Shown here: one piece after another, positions 9,943 to 17,390 of the stretch | Numbering within the stretch: position 1 is the stretch's first letter | Layout: every line of letters starts with the position of its first letter | Assembly: GCA_017525605.1 (NCBI GenBank) | Contig: JAFXSM010000032.1 | Coordinates: 1 to 59,455 of the forward strand | Direction of reading: 5' to 3' | Origin: Treponema sp. | GTDB lineage: Bacteria > Spirochaetota > Spirochaetia > Treponematales > Treponemataceae | DNA length: 59,455 bases | Translations under genes and position numbers: made by a program | The notes under the pieces: model-generated | Told to the model about the DNA's origin: nothing | What the model saw: only the letters and a program-made list of their open reading frames with translations | The model's database searches: none

Positions 9943-11274
9943 ATGATTTTCTCCAAAAACCAAATATGGTCGCTGATTTTGCCCCTGATGATAGAGCAGC
10001 TTCTCAATTCGCTGATGGGAACTGCGGACACAATAATGGTCACGTCCGCAGGCGCATCCGCAATCTCGGCAGTATCCCTCGTAGACTCGATAAACGTGCT
10101 CGTCGTGAACGTGTTCTCCGCAATGGCGACAGGAGGCGCAATCGTCACGAGCCAGTACCTCGGCAAAAAACAGGTTGAAAGGGCGAATTTCGCGGGAAGG
10201 CAGCTTCTGATATCCGTGACGCTGATTTCAGTCCTCGGGACTCTCCTCGCGCTTCTCCTCCGGAACCAGATTCTGACCTGCACTTTCGGAAAAATCGAGG
10301 AGGACGTCATGGACAACGCCAGAAGATACTTCCTCATAACCGCGCTCTCATATCCGCTGATAGCGCTCTACAACGCAATCGCCGCGCTCTTCCGCGCCGA
10401 CAAGAATTCGAAGCTCCCGATGAAGATTTCGACAATCTCGAATTTACTGAACATCTTCGGAAACGCGGTGATGATTTTCGGATTCGGAATGGGCGTGACG
10501 GGCGCCGCGCTGAGCACCCTACTTTCCCGCGCATTCTGCGCCGTGACGATCCTAATTTTCCTGATGACGACGAAGCAGGCCGTGGGGATAAAGAATCCGC
10601 TTTCGACCCGCCCGTCGCTTCCGGTGATTGCCAGAATAATGAAAATCGGAATCCCGACAGGAATCGAGAACGGAATGTTCCAGTTCGGGAAGCTCGCAAT
10701 CCAGTCGACTGTCTCGCTCATGGGGACGGCAGCAATCGCCGCGAACGCCATGACAAGCACGCTCGAAAGCCTCTCGTGCCAGGCTCCTATCGGAATCGGG
10801 CTTGGAATGATGACCATCGTCGGCCAGTGCGTCGGTGCCGGGGAGGACGAGCAGGCGAGATTCTACATAAAGAAGCTCACGTTCTACGGCTTTGTCGCAC
10901 TGCTCGCGTCCGCGCTCGTAATCTGCCTGATTGTCGTTCCCGTGACGTCCGTTTCGGGAATGGAAAGGGATGTCGCCCTTCTCACGCGTAGGCTCACATG
11001 GTTCGTGCACGCGATAAAGCCGTTCGCATGGTGCCTCTCGTTCATTCCCGCATACGGCTTCCGTGCCGCCGGGGACGTCAAATTCCCGATGATTGTGTCG
11101 ATGACGACGATGTGGACCTGCCGCGTCGCGATAGTGATGGTTCTCGCAAGGGTTTTCGGTCTCGGGCCTGTCTCGGTGTGGATAGGGATGGCAAGCGACT
11201 GGTGCGTGAGGAGCATCTGCTTTTTCATCAGGTTCAGGAGCGGGAAGTGGCTCGCGCACAAAATCACGCGTTGA
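9943..11274 (+). CDS. MATE-family multidrug/toxin efflux transporter
   Basis: A 443-residue polytopic membrane protein with about twelve hydrophobic segments in two homologous halves, typical of MATE exporters (LILPLMIEQLLNSLMGTADTIMV at the start; the second half begins near MKIGIPTGIENGMFQFGKLAIQ). Such proteins exchange Na+ or H+ for cationic drugs or metabolites; the substrate here cannot be told. It is divergent from the alpha-2-macroglobulin gene across 99 bp. No Shine-Dalgarno sequence is visible, but TAAAAT lies 7 nt upstream of the ATG, compatible with a leaderless message. Its 3' end overlaps the convergent flavodoxin-like gene by 11 bp. Confidence 0.92.
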   Translation: MIFSKNQIWSLILPLMIEQLLNSLMGTADTIMVTSAGASAISAVSLVDSINVLVVNVFSAMATGGAIVTSQYLGKKQVERANFAGRQLLISVTLISVLGTLLALLLRNQILTCTFGKIEEDVMDNARRYFLITALSYPLIALYNAIAALFRADKNSKLPMKISTISNLLNIFGNAVMIFGFGMGVTGAALSTLLSRAFCAVTILIFLMTTKQAVGIKNPLSTRPSLPVIARIMKIGIPTGIENGMFQFGKLAIQSTVSLMGTAAIAANAMTSTLESLSCQAPIGIGLGMMTIVGQCVGAGEDEQARFYIKKLTFYGFVALLASALVICLIVVPVTSVSGMERDVALLTRRLTWFVHAIKPFAWCLSFIPAYGFRAAGDVKFPMIVSMTTMWTCRVAIVMVLARVFGLGPVSVWIGMASDWCVRSICFFIRFRSGKWLAHKITR

Positions 11275-11740
11275 TTTTCGACTTCATTTTCTCGAACAAA
11301 CCGAAAAACCTGTTTCCTGCCGTAACGCCGTTTATCCTCGAGACGAAAAGCGCGATCTCGTTGCGGAACCCGATCGCCTTCTCGCTGATTTCATCGTCAT
11401 CTTCCCTCGAAAAAAGCGAATTCAGATATTTCAGGCTGATTCCCGATTTCTCGCACATCGACTTGAATTTCCTCGCCGCGTCCGATGAATTCCCGCAGTC
11501 GGCTATTATCGAGAAGAAATAGCCGGACTCAAGCGTCGTCTTCCCGATAAGCTCCCGCACCTCCGCCGGAAACGCATGGTTCCTGCATGGGACGATGAAG
11601 CCGATCTGCTCGTCCGAAAAAAAAGTGTCCAGGCTCGAAACAGAATCCTCTATCGAAACTATCTTGATGTCGTCAAAAAAATCGAACGCCTTTTTTATCT
11701 TCGCGCAAGTCTCGTCGCCAGAAAAATAAAAGACCGTCAT
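11264..11740 (-). CDS. Flavodoxin-like protein, degenerate
   Basis: A 158-residue protein. Start ATG at 11740 is chosen for its GGAGG five bases upstream, rather than an upstream in-frame start lacking one. The order of strands (MTVFYFSG, IKIVSIE, IGFIVPC, YFFSIIADCGN) matches the flavodoxin half of EFR1-type flavodoxin-ferredoxin proteins. The phosphate-loop SGTGNT is replaced by SGDETC, and there is no Cys-rich ferredoxin half, so FMN binding is doubtful. It lies 37 bp behind the MORN protein gene and probably shares its transcript, so an accessory or immunity role for that protein is a weak alternative. Confidence 0.65.
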   Translation of the reverse strand: MTVFYFSGDETCAKIKKAFDFFDDIKIVSIEDSVSSLDTFFSDEQIGFIVPCRNHAFPAEVRELIGKTTLESGYFFSIIADCGNSSDAARKFKSMCEKSGISLKYLNSLFSREDDDEISEKAIGFRNEIALFVSRINGVTAGNRFFGLFEKMKSKINA

Positions 11741-11777
11741 CAGAACCTCCACCCGAAAAAGTACCAGACAGTCTATT

Positions 11778-14700
11778 TTACATGATTCTGCCGAAACAGC
11801 GCTCAAAAATTTCCATGAATTCCTCGAAAGACTTCGCCGTCAGCGATTTCTCCGCGTACCCCCTCACGTTCAGGAGGAGCGATTTCGCGTCAGGGCTCGA
11901 CTCTATCACCTTAGAAAGCCCCTCGTGGAATTTGCCGCTGTTCATCTTGTCGAAGTGCGTCCCTCCGTTCCTGAACGCGACCGATTTCGTGTCCTGGACC
12001 AGCTCCGTGAGCGCGAGGGAAATCAATCCGCCGTCCTTTCCCCACTTCGCGTTCGTGAGGAAATCGACGTAGTTCTTTGTCATCAGCCACTCGTGTACGC
12101 CGCCGCCGCCCCTTATCGCGTGGTTCACCGTCTTCTTGATTTCCGCGACCTCCATAAGCTCCCGAACCTGCGCGGAATTTCCGTCCGAAAGCCGTATGAA
12201 GAATTCCTGGAAGCCGTCGCAGAACCTCTTCTCTCCGGTCTTCGCCCTGACTGTCGCGCGGAAATTCACTTTCGGGTCTTTCTTTATCCACTCGATTTCT
12301 TTCTTCGACAGGGAGATGCTGCCTTTCGAGCGGATTTCCGAAACCTTTTTCGAGAGCCTTGAGAGATTGAGCTTACCCGATTTTCCCGCAACTTCGATTG
12401 AGCGGATTCTGACATCTGCAGGAACGCGCCCGAGCTTCTTGACGGAGAGAAGCCCCTCTTTTCCGCAAAGCTCAATGTATTTCACCGCCCTGCAGATTTC
12501 TTTCGGATTCTTGATTTTCCCGAGAACATCGAAGATTTCATCCCCGTGCACGGAGACGAGGCGCGCGACTGCTTCCCTGTCCTTCTTCCCGAGAGTGCCG
12601 ACGAGCGAGACGATTTCGTCCCCGTGACGCGCGTAGCCCTCGAAGAATGCGCGGCTGTTCCCGGAAAAAAGGGAAATCACGCCGATGCCCTCTTTTCCGT
12701 GTCGCGCGATGATTTCGCTCACGTCGTCAATCTTGTCCATATTCTTCGAGAGAATCTTGAGGGCATCCTCTCCCTCAAGGAGGACCGCGCGCAATGCCTT
12801 CTCCCCGCCCCTCCTCGCGACCTTCAGGGCCATGTCACCGCCTTTGGTCAGGGAGTAGACCGCGTTCTCTCCGTATTTGAAGAGCAGCCATGCAGCCTCG
12901 TCGCCGTATTCCGAGACGAGCGTCCTGCCGACCTTGCCGTACGCGATTTCGACGCTTCCCCGGACGAGAGAGGTGCCAGCCCCCGCCCTGCGCGCCGCGT
13001 CAGGAATCAGGTTCGAATTCTTCACCGCCTTCCTGATTCCGGGATAAACGTCCGAGGCCTTACTCGCGTCTTTTGCAGCCCTCGCCGACTTGAACGCCAT
13101 AGAGCCGAACGTCATCACGAGGTCGGCCGCGTTCCAGACCTGCTCCTTGACGTATTCCTTCCGAAGCCGCGAGACCTCCTCATCGTCGTGCATCGAAGCC
13201 GCATCGGAAGTTTCCCTGAGCATCACGCCAGTGCCGACAATCAGGCTCGCCCCCGATATCGCCGCGTTGGCTATGTCCGCGATTTTCGAGACCGCGAGCG
13301 CGACTGCCGCGACAGGCGGGCACGGGACGCACACGACGACCGAGACGACGTCCCCCGCAACCGAAATCCCGGCAAGAACGAGCTGCGTGCACGAGACGAC
13401 GTTATTTATTGTCTCCTCATGCTCCTTGTAAAAATCATAGGACGCGACGGAAAAAGACCTCTCGCCCGCACGACGCCATTTTCCGTCGGCAGTCGGTTTC
13501 CCGTCCTTCAGTATTCCCGTGAATTCGTCGCCGTTCGGAAAAACGATGCTCGCCCTCTCCGGGATTTTCTCGCCGTCCCAGAACCTGGATGTGATTATCG
13601 CGACACCGTCGCCGTCGGGAATGTAGAGAGAGCCTTTTCCCGAAATCCTTCCGCCGATGAATCCGCCGTCATAGAAACTTCCGTCCGAGAAGAAGAATTT
13701 TCCGGTGCCGTCCATCTTCCCGTTCCTGAATTCGCCCTCGTATGAATTTCCGTCCGCAAAAAAATATGAGCCGATTCCGTCCCTATAGTTGTCCTTGAAT
13801 TCTCCCTCATACCTGCCGCCCGAAGCGAACGAATAGATGCCGAACCCGTCGAGCCTTCCGTCCGTGACTCCTCCCTCGTAAGCGTCGCCCGAAGAGAAAA
13901 GGATTTTCCCCTCGCCGTTCTGTATGTCGTCTTCCCAGCCGCCGAAGTACGCATCCCCGTTTTCCCAGAAATATTCGCCGTAGCCCTCGCGCCTTGAATC
14001 CGACCAGTTCCCGCTGTAGATGTCGCCGTTCGGATATTCCATAACGCCACTTCCGTTCAGCCTGTCGAAAGCGAATTCGCCGTCGTACCGCAGCGAGCCT
14101 ATGAAAAGAGTCCCGAAGCCGCTCTTTTTCCCGTCCTTCCAGCTGCCTGAATACCTGACCTTCCCCGCATCGAGCACGCCGAATCCGTCGAACGCGTTGT
14201 CCTTCCAGCTGCCGGAGTAAGACGCGCCGCCGCCGAACGAAGCCTCTCCGTAGCCCGAGCACCTGTCGTCGTCCCAGTTTCCCTCGTACGACACTCCCGG
14301 CGACACGAATTTCCCGAAGCCGCTCCTCATGTTGTCCTCGACCTCGCCGTCGTACGTGCCGCCCGAATCATAGCTGACTTTTCCCGCGCCGACAGGATTC
14401 ATCAGGGAATCGACTTTCCCGAACCACTCGACGCCGGAGGGGTAGCGCACCCGCACATTATCAAGGTCAGCCTTTCCGTCGCGGAAACGCACCTCGCGAA
14501 GGATTCCGCCGCCGCTGATGAAGAAAAGCCCGTCCTTCCTGTCGTTCCTGAAATTCCCGGAGACAGTCAGTCCGTCGTGGTATTCTGTTCCGTCCCCGTT
14601 CCTCTTCCCCTTGTCGAACTTTCCCGAGTAGACGAGCCGTCCGTTCTTATAAAGCTCGCCGTTTCCGCAAAACTCATTTTTCCTGAAATTCCCCCTGTAG

Positions 14701-15128
14701 ATGATTTCCCCGCCCACAGCCCTGAGCGCATGCCCGTCAACCTTGCCGTTCTTGAAATTCCCCGCATACGTGTTGCCGTTCGCCTTCACGAGAACGCCTT
14801 TCCCGTGCGGGACAAAGTTTTTTCCGCTTCCCTTCCCTTCGCCGGCATATTTGTCAGAACTTTCGCCGAGAAGAACGAAATATTTTTCCGCGACCCCGAA
14901 AACGAGGCTGCACCTGAGAATCGAGGTTTTCCTTCCGCCCGAGAAAAAATGAATCTTTCCCTCCCCGTCCGCGAAACCGTCAATGACGCTTCCGTCCCAG
15001 GAGAATTCATCCTCCCCGTCAAGCCAGATTAGCGCGGGCGAATCTTTCGCCTTTTTCCACGAGGGATTCGCAAGGCACGCCGAGCAGAGAAATATCAGAA
15101 CCGGTATCAGAAAAAGCCGCCTTGTCAT
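11778..15128 (-). CDS. Large secreted MORN-repeat protein with toxin-like C-terminus
   Basis: A 1116-residue protein. Residues 1-20 form a signal peptide (basic start, hydrophobic core ending CSACLA). From about residue 90 to 550 there are many MORN repeats (pattern YEGEFKDNYRDGIGSYFFADG). Next is a hydrophobic, small-residue-rich stretch (about 580-645), then a helical region built on a recurring HGDEIVSLV-like unit (about 720-880), and last a charged C-terminal domain holding GVHEWLM and GGTHFDKMNSGKFHEG. This order (secretion signal, repeat stalk, membrane-active stretch, helical repeats, variable tip) resembles polymorphic toxins, but I do not recognise the C-terminal domain. The start ATG overlaps the stop of the upstream lipoprotein gene (ATGA), so the two are translationally coupled. 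Confidence 0.85.
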   Translation of the reverse strand: MTRRLFLIPVLIFLCSACLANPSWKKAKDSPALIWLDGEDEFSWDGSVIDGFADGEGKIHFFSGGRKTSILRCSLVFGVAEKYFVLLGESSDKYAGEGKGSGKNFVPHGKGVLVKANGNTYAGNFKNGKVDGHALRAVGGEIIYRGNFRKNEFCGNGELYKNGRLVYSGKFDKGKRNGDGTEYHDGLTVSGNFRNDRKDGLFFISGGGILREVRFRDGKADLDNVRVRYPSGVEWFGKVDSLMNPVGAGKVSYDSGGTYDGEVEDNMRSGFGKFVSPGVSYEGNWDDDRCSGYGEASFGGGASYSGSWKDNAFDGFGVLDAGKVRYSGSWKDGKKSGFGTLFIGSLRYDGEFAFDRLNGSGVMEYPNGDIYSGNWSDSRREGYGEYFWENGDAYFGGWEDDIQNGEGKILFSSGDAYEGGVTDGRLDGFGIYSFASGGRYEGEFKDNYRDGIGSYFFADGNSYEGEFRNGKMDGTGKFFFSDGSFYDGGFIGGRISGKGSLYIPDGDGVAIITSRFWDGEKIPERASIVFPNGDEFTGILKDGKPTADGKWRRAGERSFSVASYDFYKEHEETINNVVSCTQLVLAGISVAGDVVSVVVCVPCPPVAAVALAVSKIADIANAAISGASLIVGTGVMLRETSDAASMHDDEEVSRLRKEYVKEQVWNAADLVMTFGSMAFKSARAAKDASKASDVYPGIRKAVKNSNLIPDAARRAGAGTSLVRGSVEIAYGKVGRTLVSEYGDEAAWLLFKYGENAVYSLTKGGDMALKVARRGGEKALRAVLLEGEDALKILSKNMDKIDDVSEIIARHGKEGIGVISLFSGNSRAFFEGYARHGDEIVSLVGTLGKKDREAVARLVSVHGDEIFDVLGKIKNPKEICRAVKYIELCGKEGLLSVKKLGRVPADVRIRSIEVAGKSGKLNLSRLSKKVSEIRSKGSISLSKKEIEWIKKDPKVNFRATVRAKTGEKRFCDGFQEFFIRLSDGNSAQVRELMEVAEIKKTVNHAIRGGGGVHEWLMTKNYVDFLTNAKWGKDGGLISLALTELVQDTKSVAFRNGGTHFDKMNSGKFHEGLSKVIESSPDAKSLLLNVRGYAEKSLTAKSFEEFMEIFERCFGRIM

Positions 15129-15379
15129 CTTATCTCCACTCCCTGCTCCTCATCCTGCACGGAGCTTCCTGACGCGGACTCGAAGCCGTCGAGCTCGTCA
15201 AAGCCGCCGGTCTCCGGCTCGTCTATCCTCGTGGACGAATATCCGTTCCAGGTCTCCGTCCCGACCTCGATTTCCTCGATTTCCGAAACGGGACAATCCT
15301 CCGCAGGTCTGTATGATGAGACGCAGGAACCAAGCGAGAATGCAAGAAAAGCAAAAAGCAGCGGCAGAAGAAATTTCAT
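15125..15379 (-). CDS. Small acidic lipoprotein
   Basis: An 84-residue precursor with a lipoprotein signal (MKFLLPLLFAFLAFSLGSC, Cys 19) and a short acidic mature part rich in Glu, Ser and Gly. GGAGG lies 8 nt upstream of the ATG. It overlaps the MORN protein gene by 4 nt, so the two are probably made together; it may anchor or escort that protein. Family not recognised. Confidence 0.75.
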   Translation of the reverse strand: MKFLLPLLFAFLAFSLGSCVSSYRPAEDCPVSEIEEIEVGTETWNGYSSTRIDEPETGGFDELDGFESASGSSVQDEEQGVEIR

Positions 15380-15422
15380 TGGCGAAGCCTCCGGAAGCAG
15401 AATTCATCATTCATCAGGATAC

Positions 15423-15452
15423 AAAAAAAGACCACCTCGTTATGAAGTGGTC
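15423..15452 (-). terminator. Intrinsic terminator of tRNA-Ala
   Basis: On the minus strand GACCACTTC and its partner GAGGTGGTC form a hairpin followed by seven T, 11 nt after the tRNA 3' end. Confidence 0.85.
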
Positions 15453-15462
15453 TCAAGAATTG

Positions 15463-15536
15463 TGGAGAATAGGGGGTTCGAACCCCTGACCCTCGGCTTG
15501 CAAAGCCGATGCTCTAGCCAGCTGAGCTAATTCCCC
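15463..15536 (-). tRNA. tRNA-Ala (anticodon UGC)
   Basis: A full 74-nt cloverleaf: acceptor GGGGAAT/ATTCTCC, D arm GCTC/GAGC, anticodon stem TCGGC/GCCGA with loop TTTGCAA (anticodon TGC), T arm AGGGG-TTCGAAC-CCCCT, discriminator A. The 3' CCA is not encoded. It has its own promoter and terminator and appears functional. A tRNA with a common anticodon on a 59-kb replicon is unusual. Confidence 0.96.
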
Positions 15537-15551
15537 GTCAGGAATGAATAT

Positions 15552-15580
15552 ATAATACCCACTCCTGAAAAAAATGTCAA
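15552..15580 (-). promoter_or_regulatory. Promoter of tRNA-Ala
   Basis: Consensus -35 TTGACA (15575-15580) and -10 TATTAT (15552-15557) with a 17-bp spacer on the minus strand. The -10 ends 15 bp before the tRNA 5' end, in the gap between HU and the tRNA. Confidence 0.8.
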
Positions 15581-15598
15581 TAGAAAAATGCAAAAAAT

Positions 15599-15892
15599 TT
15601 ATTTTGCGTTGACTTTGTCCTTGAGCGCCTTTCCTGCCTTGAACTTCGGCGACTTAGAAGCCGGGATTGTGATTGTCTGCTTTGTGGCAGGGTTGCGGCC
15701 TGTGCGCTCAGCGCGCTCAACTACGGTGAAAGTTCCGAAGCCGATGAGCTGGATGTCCTCGCCCTTGACGAGAGTCTCCTCGACGATTGCAGTGAAAGAC
15801 TTGAGGAATGCGTCTGCCTGCTTCTTTGTGATCTCGACTCCGTCCTTTGTGCTTCTCTCAACGATAGCTGTGATCAATTCTGATTTGTTCAT
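15599..15892 (-). CDS. HU-family DNA-binding protein
   Basis: A 97-residue HU/IHF-type nucleoid protein: MNKSELITAIVERS helix, DNA-binding arm with the GRNPATKQTITIPASK signature, and a C-terminal KAGKALKDKVN helix. GGGAG lies 7-8 nt upstream of the ATG. It binds and bends DNA as a dimer. In a replicon with an iteron-type origin, HU often assists origin opening, so carriage beside the replication module may be functional. Confidence 0.96.
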   Translation of the reverse strand: MNKSELITAIVERSTKDGVEITKKQADAFLKSFTAIVEETLVKGEDIQLIGFGTFTVVERAERTGRNPATKQTITIPASKSPKFKAGKALKDKVNAK

Positions 15893-15975
15893 TTTCGTTC
15901 TCCCTTAATTTATTTTTTTATGAAATGATGTTTCAGATAGCCGAAAAAAAAACGACCTTCCAAAATCTTATAGTA

Positions 15976-17034
15976 TCAATCCGCATTTGTGAAGTGCGAT
16001 ATCTCAGCGGACGCACGATTCATCGCATCAACCCTCTTCCGCCAGAGCCCGACGAGCTCGGGCGGAGCCAAAGGAACAGCATCCTCTCCCCAGCCAAGAA
16101 TCCAGGTGAGTATCGGACCGCCCGGCCCAACGATGTTCGGGCTGCTCCTCGGGAACTGCGTGGTGACGAACGAGAGCTCGATGCATCCGTCCGGAAGCTC
16201 CCTGACGGACTGGTTCCCGCCCCACGTCCTGCACCTTGCGTATTTTGCCGCGTATGACCTCATCCTTACGCGGACCTCGCATTCCTCGTCGGAGAAGAAC
16301 GTCCCGAAATAGCCGGGGGTGACCAGCCTGAAGTCGAAATCCTCCGGGAGCACGAATTCCTTGTCGCGCCCGCTCTTGAATCTCACGTCGGTCATCTCGC
16401 TCAGAGTGAAAAGCCTTCTCGACTTCTTCTCGTAGTCGTGGCACCAGAGGTTCCAGTTCCCCTTGCTGAATATCAGCTGATACGGTGCGACCGTCCTGGT
16501 TTTCGACCTGTACTCGAATTTCAGGATGCGGTTCTTCTGGACTGACTCCTCGACCGTCCTCCATGTGCCGGCCGGAATCTCGACGCACGGTGAGCCTATG
16601 AAGATTATCCTCTCCGCGCTGTCGAGGCTGAATTTCATGCTCCCCCGCGAATCCACCGAGGGCGCCTCCGTCCCGAGCTCGCTGAATACCTCCCTTGCCT
16701 CTTCGTAAATGGGCGTCCCCTTCACGCTGTCGAGCAGGCGGATCATCAGCTGCGCGGACTTTATCTTGTCCTCGCCCGAGAACATTGCCGGCACCCTGAA
16801 TGTCGGCTCCGTGTAGAAGTATGCCTTGTGCACCTTCCCGTTCGCGCCCGTCTCCTCGACGTAATCAAGTGGGGCGTGGAATTTTTCCTCCAGGTCCTTG
16901 AGATCCCTCCAGACGGTCGTCCTGTCGATGCTGCCGCATTCCTTCCTGAGAGCCTCTATGATTTCGCTCTGGCTCGGTCTTCTCCCTGATGAGATCATTT
17001 TGTCGATGAAGAGAATGCGCTCGTATTTGTCCAT
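15976..17034 (-). CDS. WYL-domain transcriptional regulator
   Basis: A 352-residue protein with an N-terminal winged helix (PSQSEIIEALRKECGSIDRTTVWRD region, about residues 16-50) and a WYL domain in the second half (ILKFEYRSKTRTVAPYQLIFSKGNWNLWC, about residues 165-200), then a C-terminal extension. WYL regulators sense ligands such as nucleotides or single-stranded DNA. The gene reads away from the origin, and its start lies 20 bp from the first iteron-like repeat, so its promoter overlaps the origin region. A role in copy control or in answering replication stress is possible but only inferred from position. Confidence 0.88.
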   Translation of the reverse strand: MDKYERILFIDKMISSGRRPSQSEIIEALRKECGSIDRTTVWRDLKDLEEKFHAPLDYVEETGANGKVHKAYFYTEPTFRVPAMFSGEDKIKSAQLMIRLLDSVKGTPIYEEAREVFSELGTEAPSVDSRGSMKFSLDSAERIIFIGSPCVEIPAGTWRTVEESVQKNRILKFEYRSKTRTVAPYQLIFSKGNWNLWCHDYEKKSRRLFTLSEMTDVRFKSGRDKEFVLPEDFDFRLVTPGYFGTFFSDEECEVRVRMRSYAAKYARCRTWGGNQSVRELPDGCIELSFVTTQFPRSSPNIVGPGGPILTWILGWGEDAVPLAPPELVGLWRKRVDAMNRASAEISHFTNAD

Positions 17035-17053
17035 TTTGCCTTTAAATGAAGCA

Positions 17054-17117
17054 CCGACTTTTTACGTTGATTGAGAAACACCATGAGAAAGGAATCGTCA
17101 TCAACGTAAAAAGTCGG
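17054..17117. repeat. Inverted pair of iteron units at the WYL promoter
   Basis: The 17-mer TCAACGTAAAAAGTCGG occurs in plus orientation at 17101-17117 and inverted at 17054-17070. These are the same units as the direct iterons at 17306-17364. An inverted pair next to a direct array is typical of Rep autoregulation or copy-number handcuffing sites, but here it faces the WYL gene rather than rep. Confidence 0.8.
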
Positions 17118-17186
17118 AATTTTTCTCAACCGCTGATGATTTGTGATTGCTCGATCTCTAACGAATAGCTCGTTGGATAATACTGT

Positions 17187-17225
17187 ACCGGTAAGGCCGG
17201 CGCGAAGCAAGCCGCGCCGACCGGT
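17187..17225. repeat. GC-rich inverted repeat within the origin region
   Basis: ACCGGT and CGGCGCG (17187-17204, with a 5-nt interruption) pair with CGCGCCG and ACCGGT at 17213-17225 around an 8-nt loop. No T run follows, so it is more likely an origin hairpin than a terminator. An AT-rich stretch with two copies of an ATNATCTATT unit follows at about 17230-17254, a candidate unwinding element. Confidence 0.6.
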
Positions 17226-17305
17226 GCTTGATTATCTATTGATAATCTATTAGGGAAATCGATGTGCCTCAAAGCCTTGCTGGTGGCGGTTTCCAGAAAA
17301 GGGCA

Positions 17306-17364
17306 TCAACGTAAAAAGTCGGGATTTCAACGTAAAAAGTCGGGATTTCAACGTAAAAAGTCGG
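17306..17364. other. Iteron array, replication origin core
   Basis: Three exact direct copies of TCAACGTAAAAAGTCGG start at 17306, 17327 and 17348, spaced 21 bp (two helical turns), followed by the end of the rep gene at 17391. With the inverted pair at 17054-17117, the 17035-17390 gene-free stretch holds five units, a GC-rich hairpin and an AT-rich patch. This is the expected build of an iteron-regulated theta origin bound by the adjacent Rep protein. Confidence 0.88.
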
Positions 17365-17390
17365 TGGAAAAGCGAAAATTTAAGTTTGTT

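Noticed and set aside
12546..13745. Long open frame on the plus strand opposite the MORN gene
   Set aside because: An Arg-rich shadow frame of the GC-skewed minus-strand gene, as are similar long frames at 3601-4494, 18591-19712, 27650-28663 and 35352-36812.
15463..15536. tRNA as an integration site of a mobile island
   Set aside because: No integrase and no partial tRNA copy that would mark attL/attR are present on the replicon.
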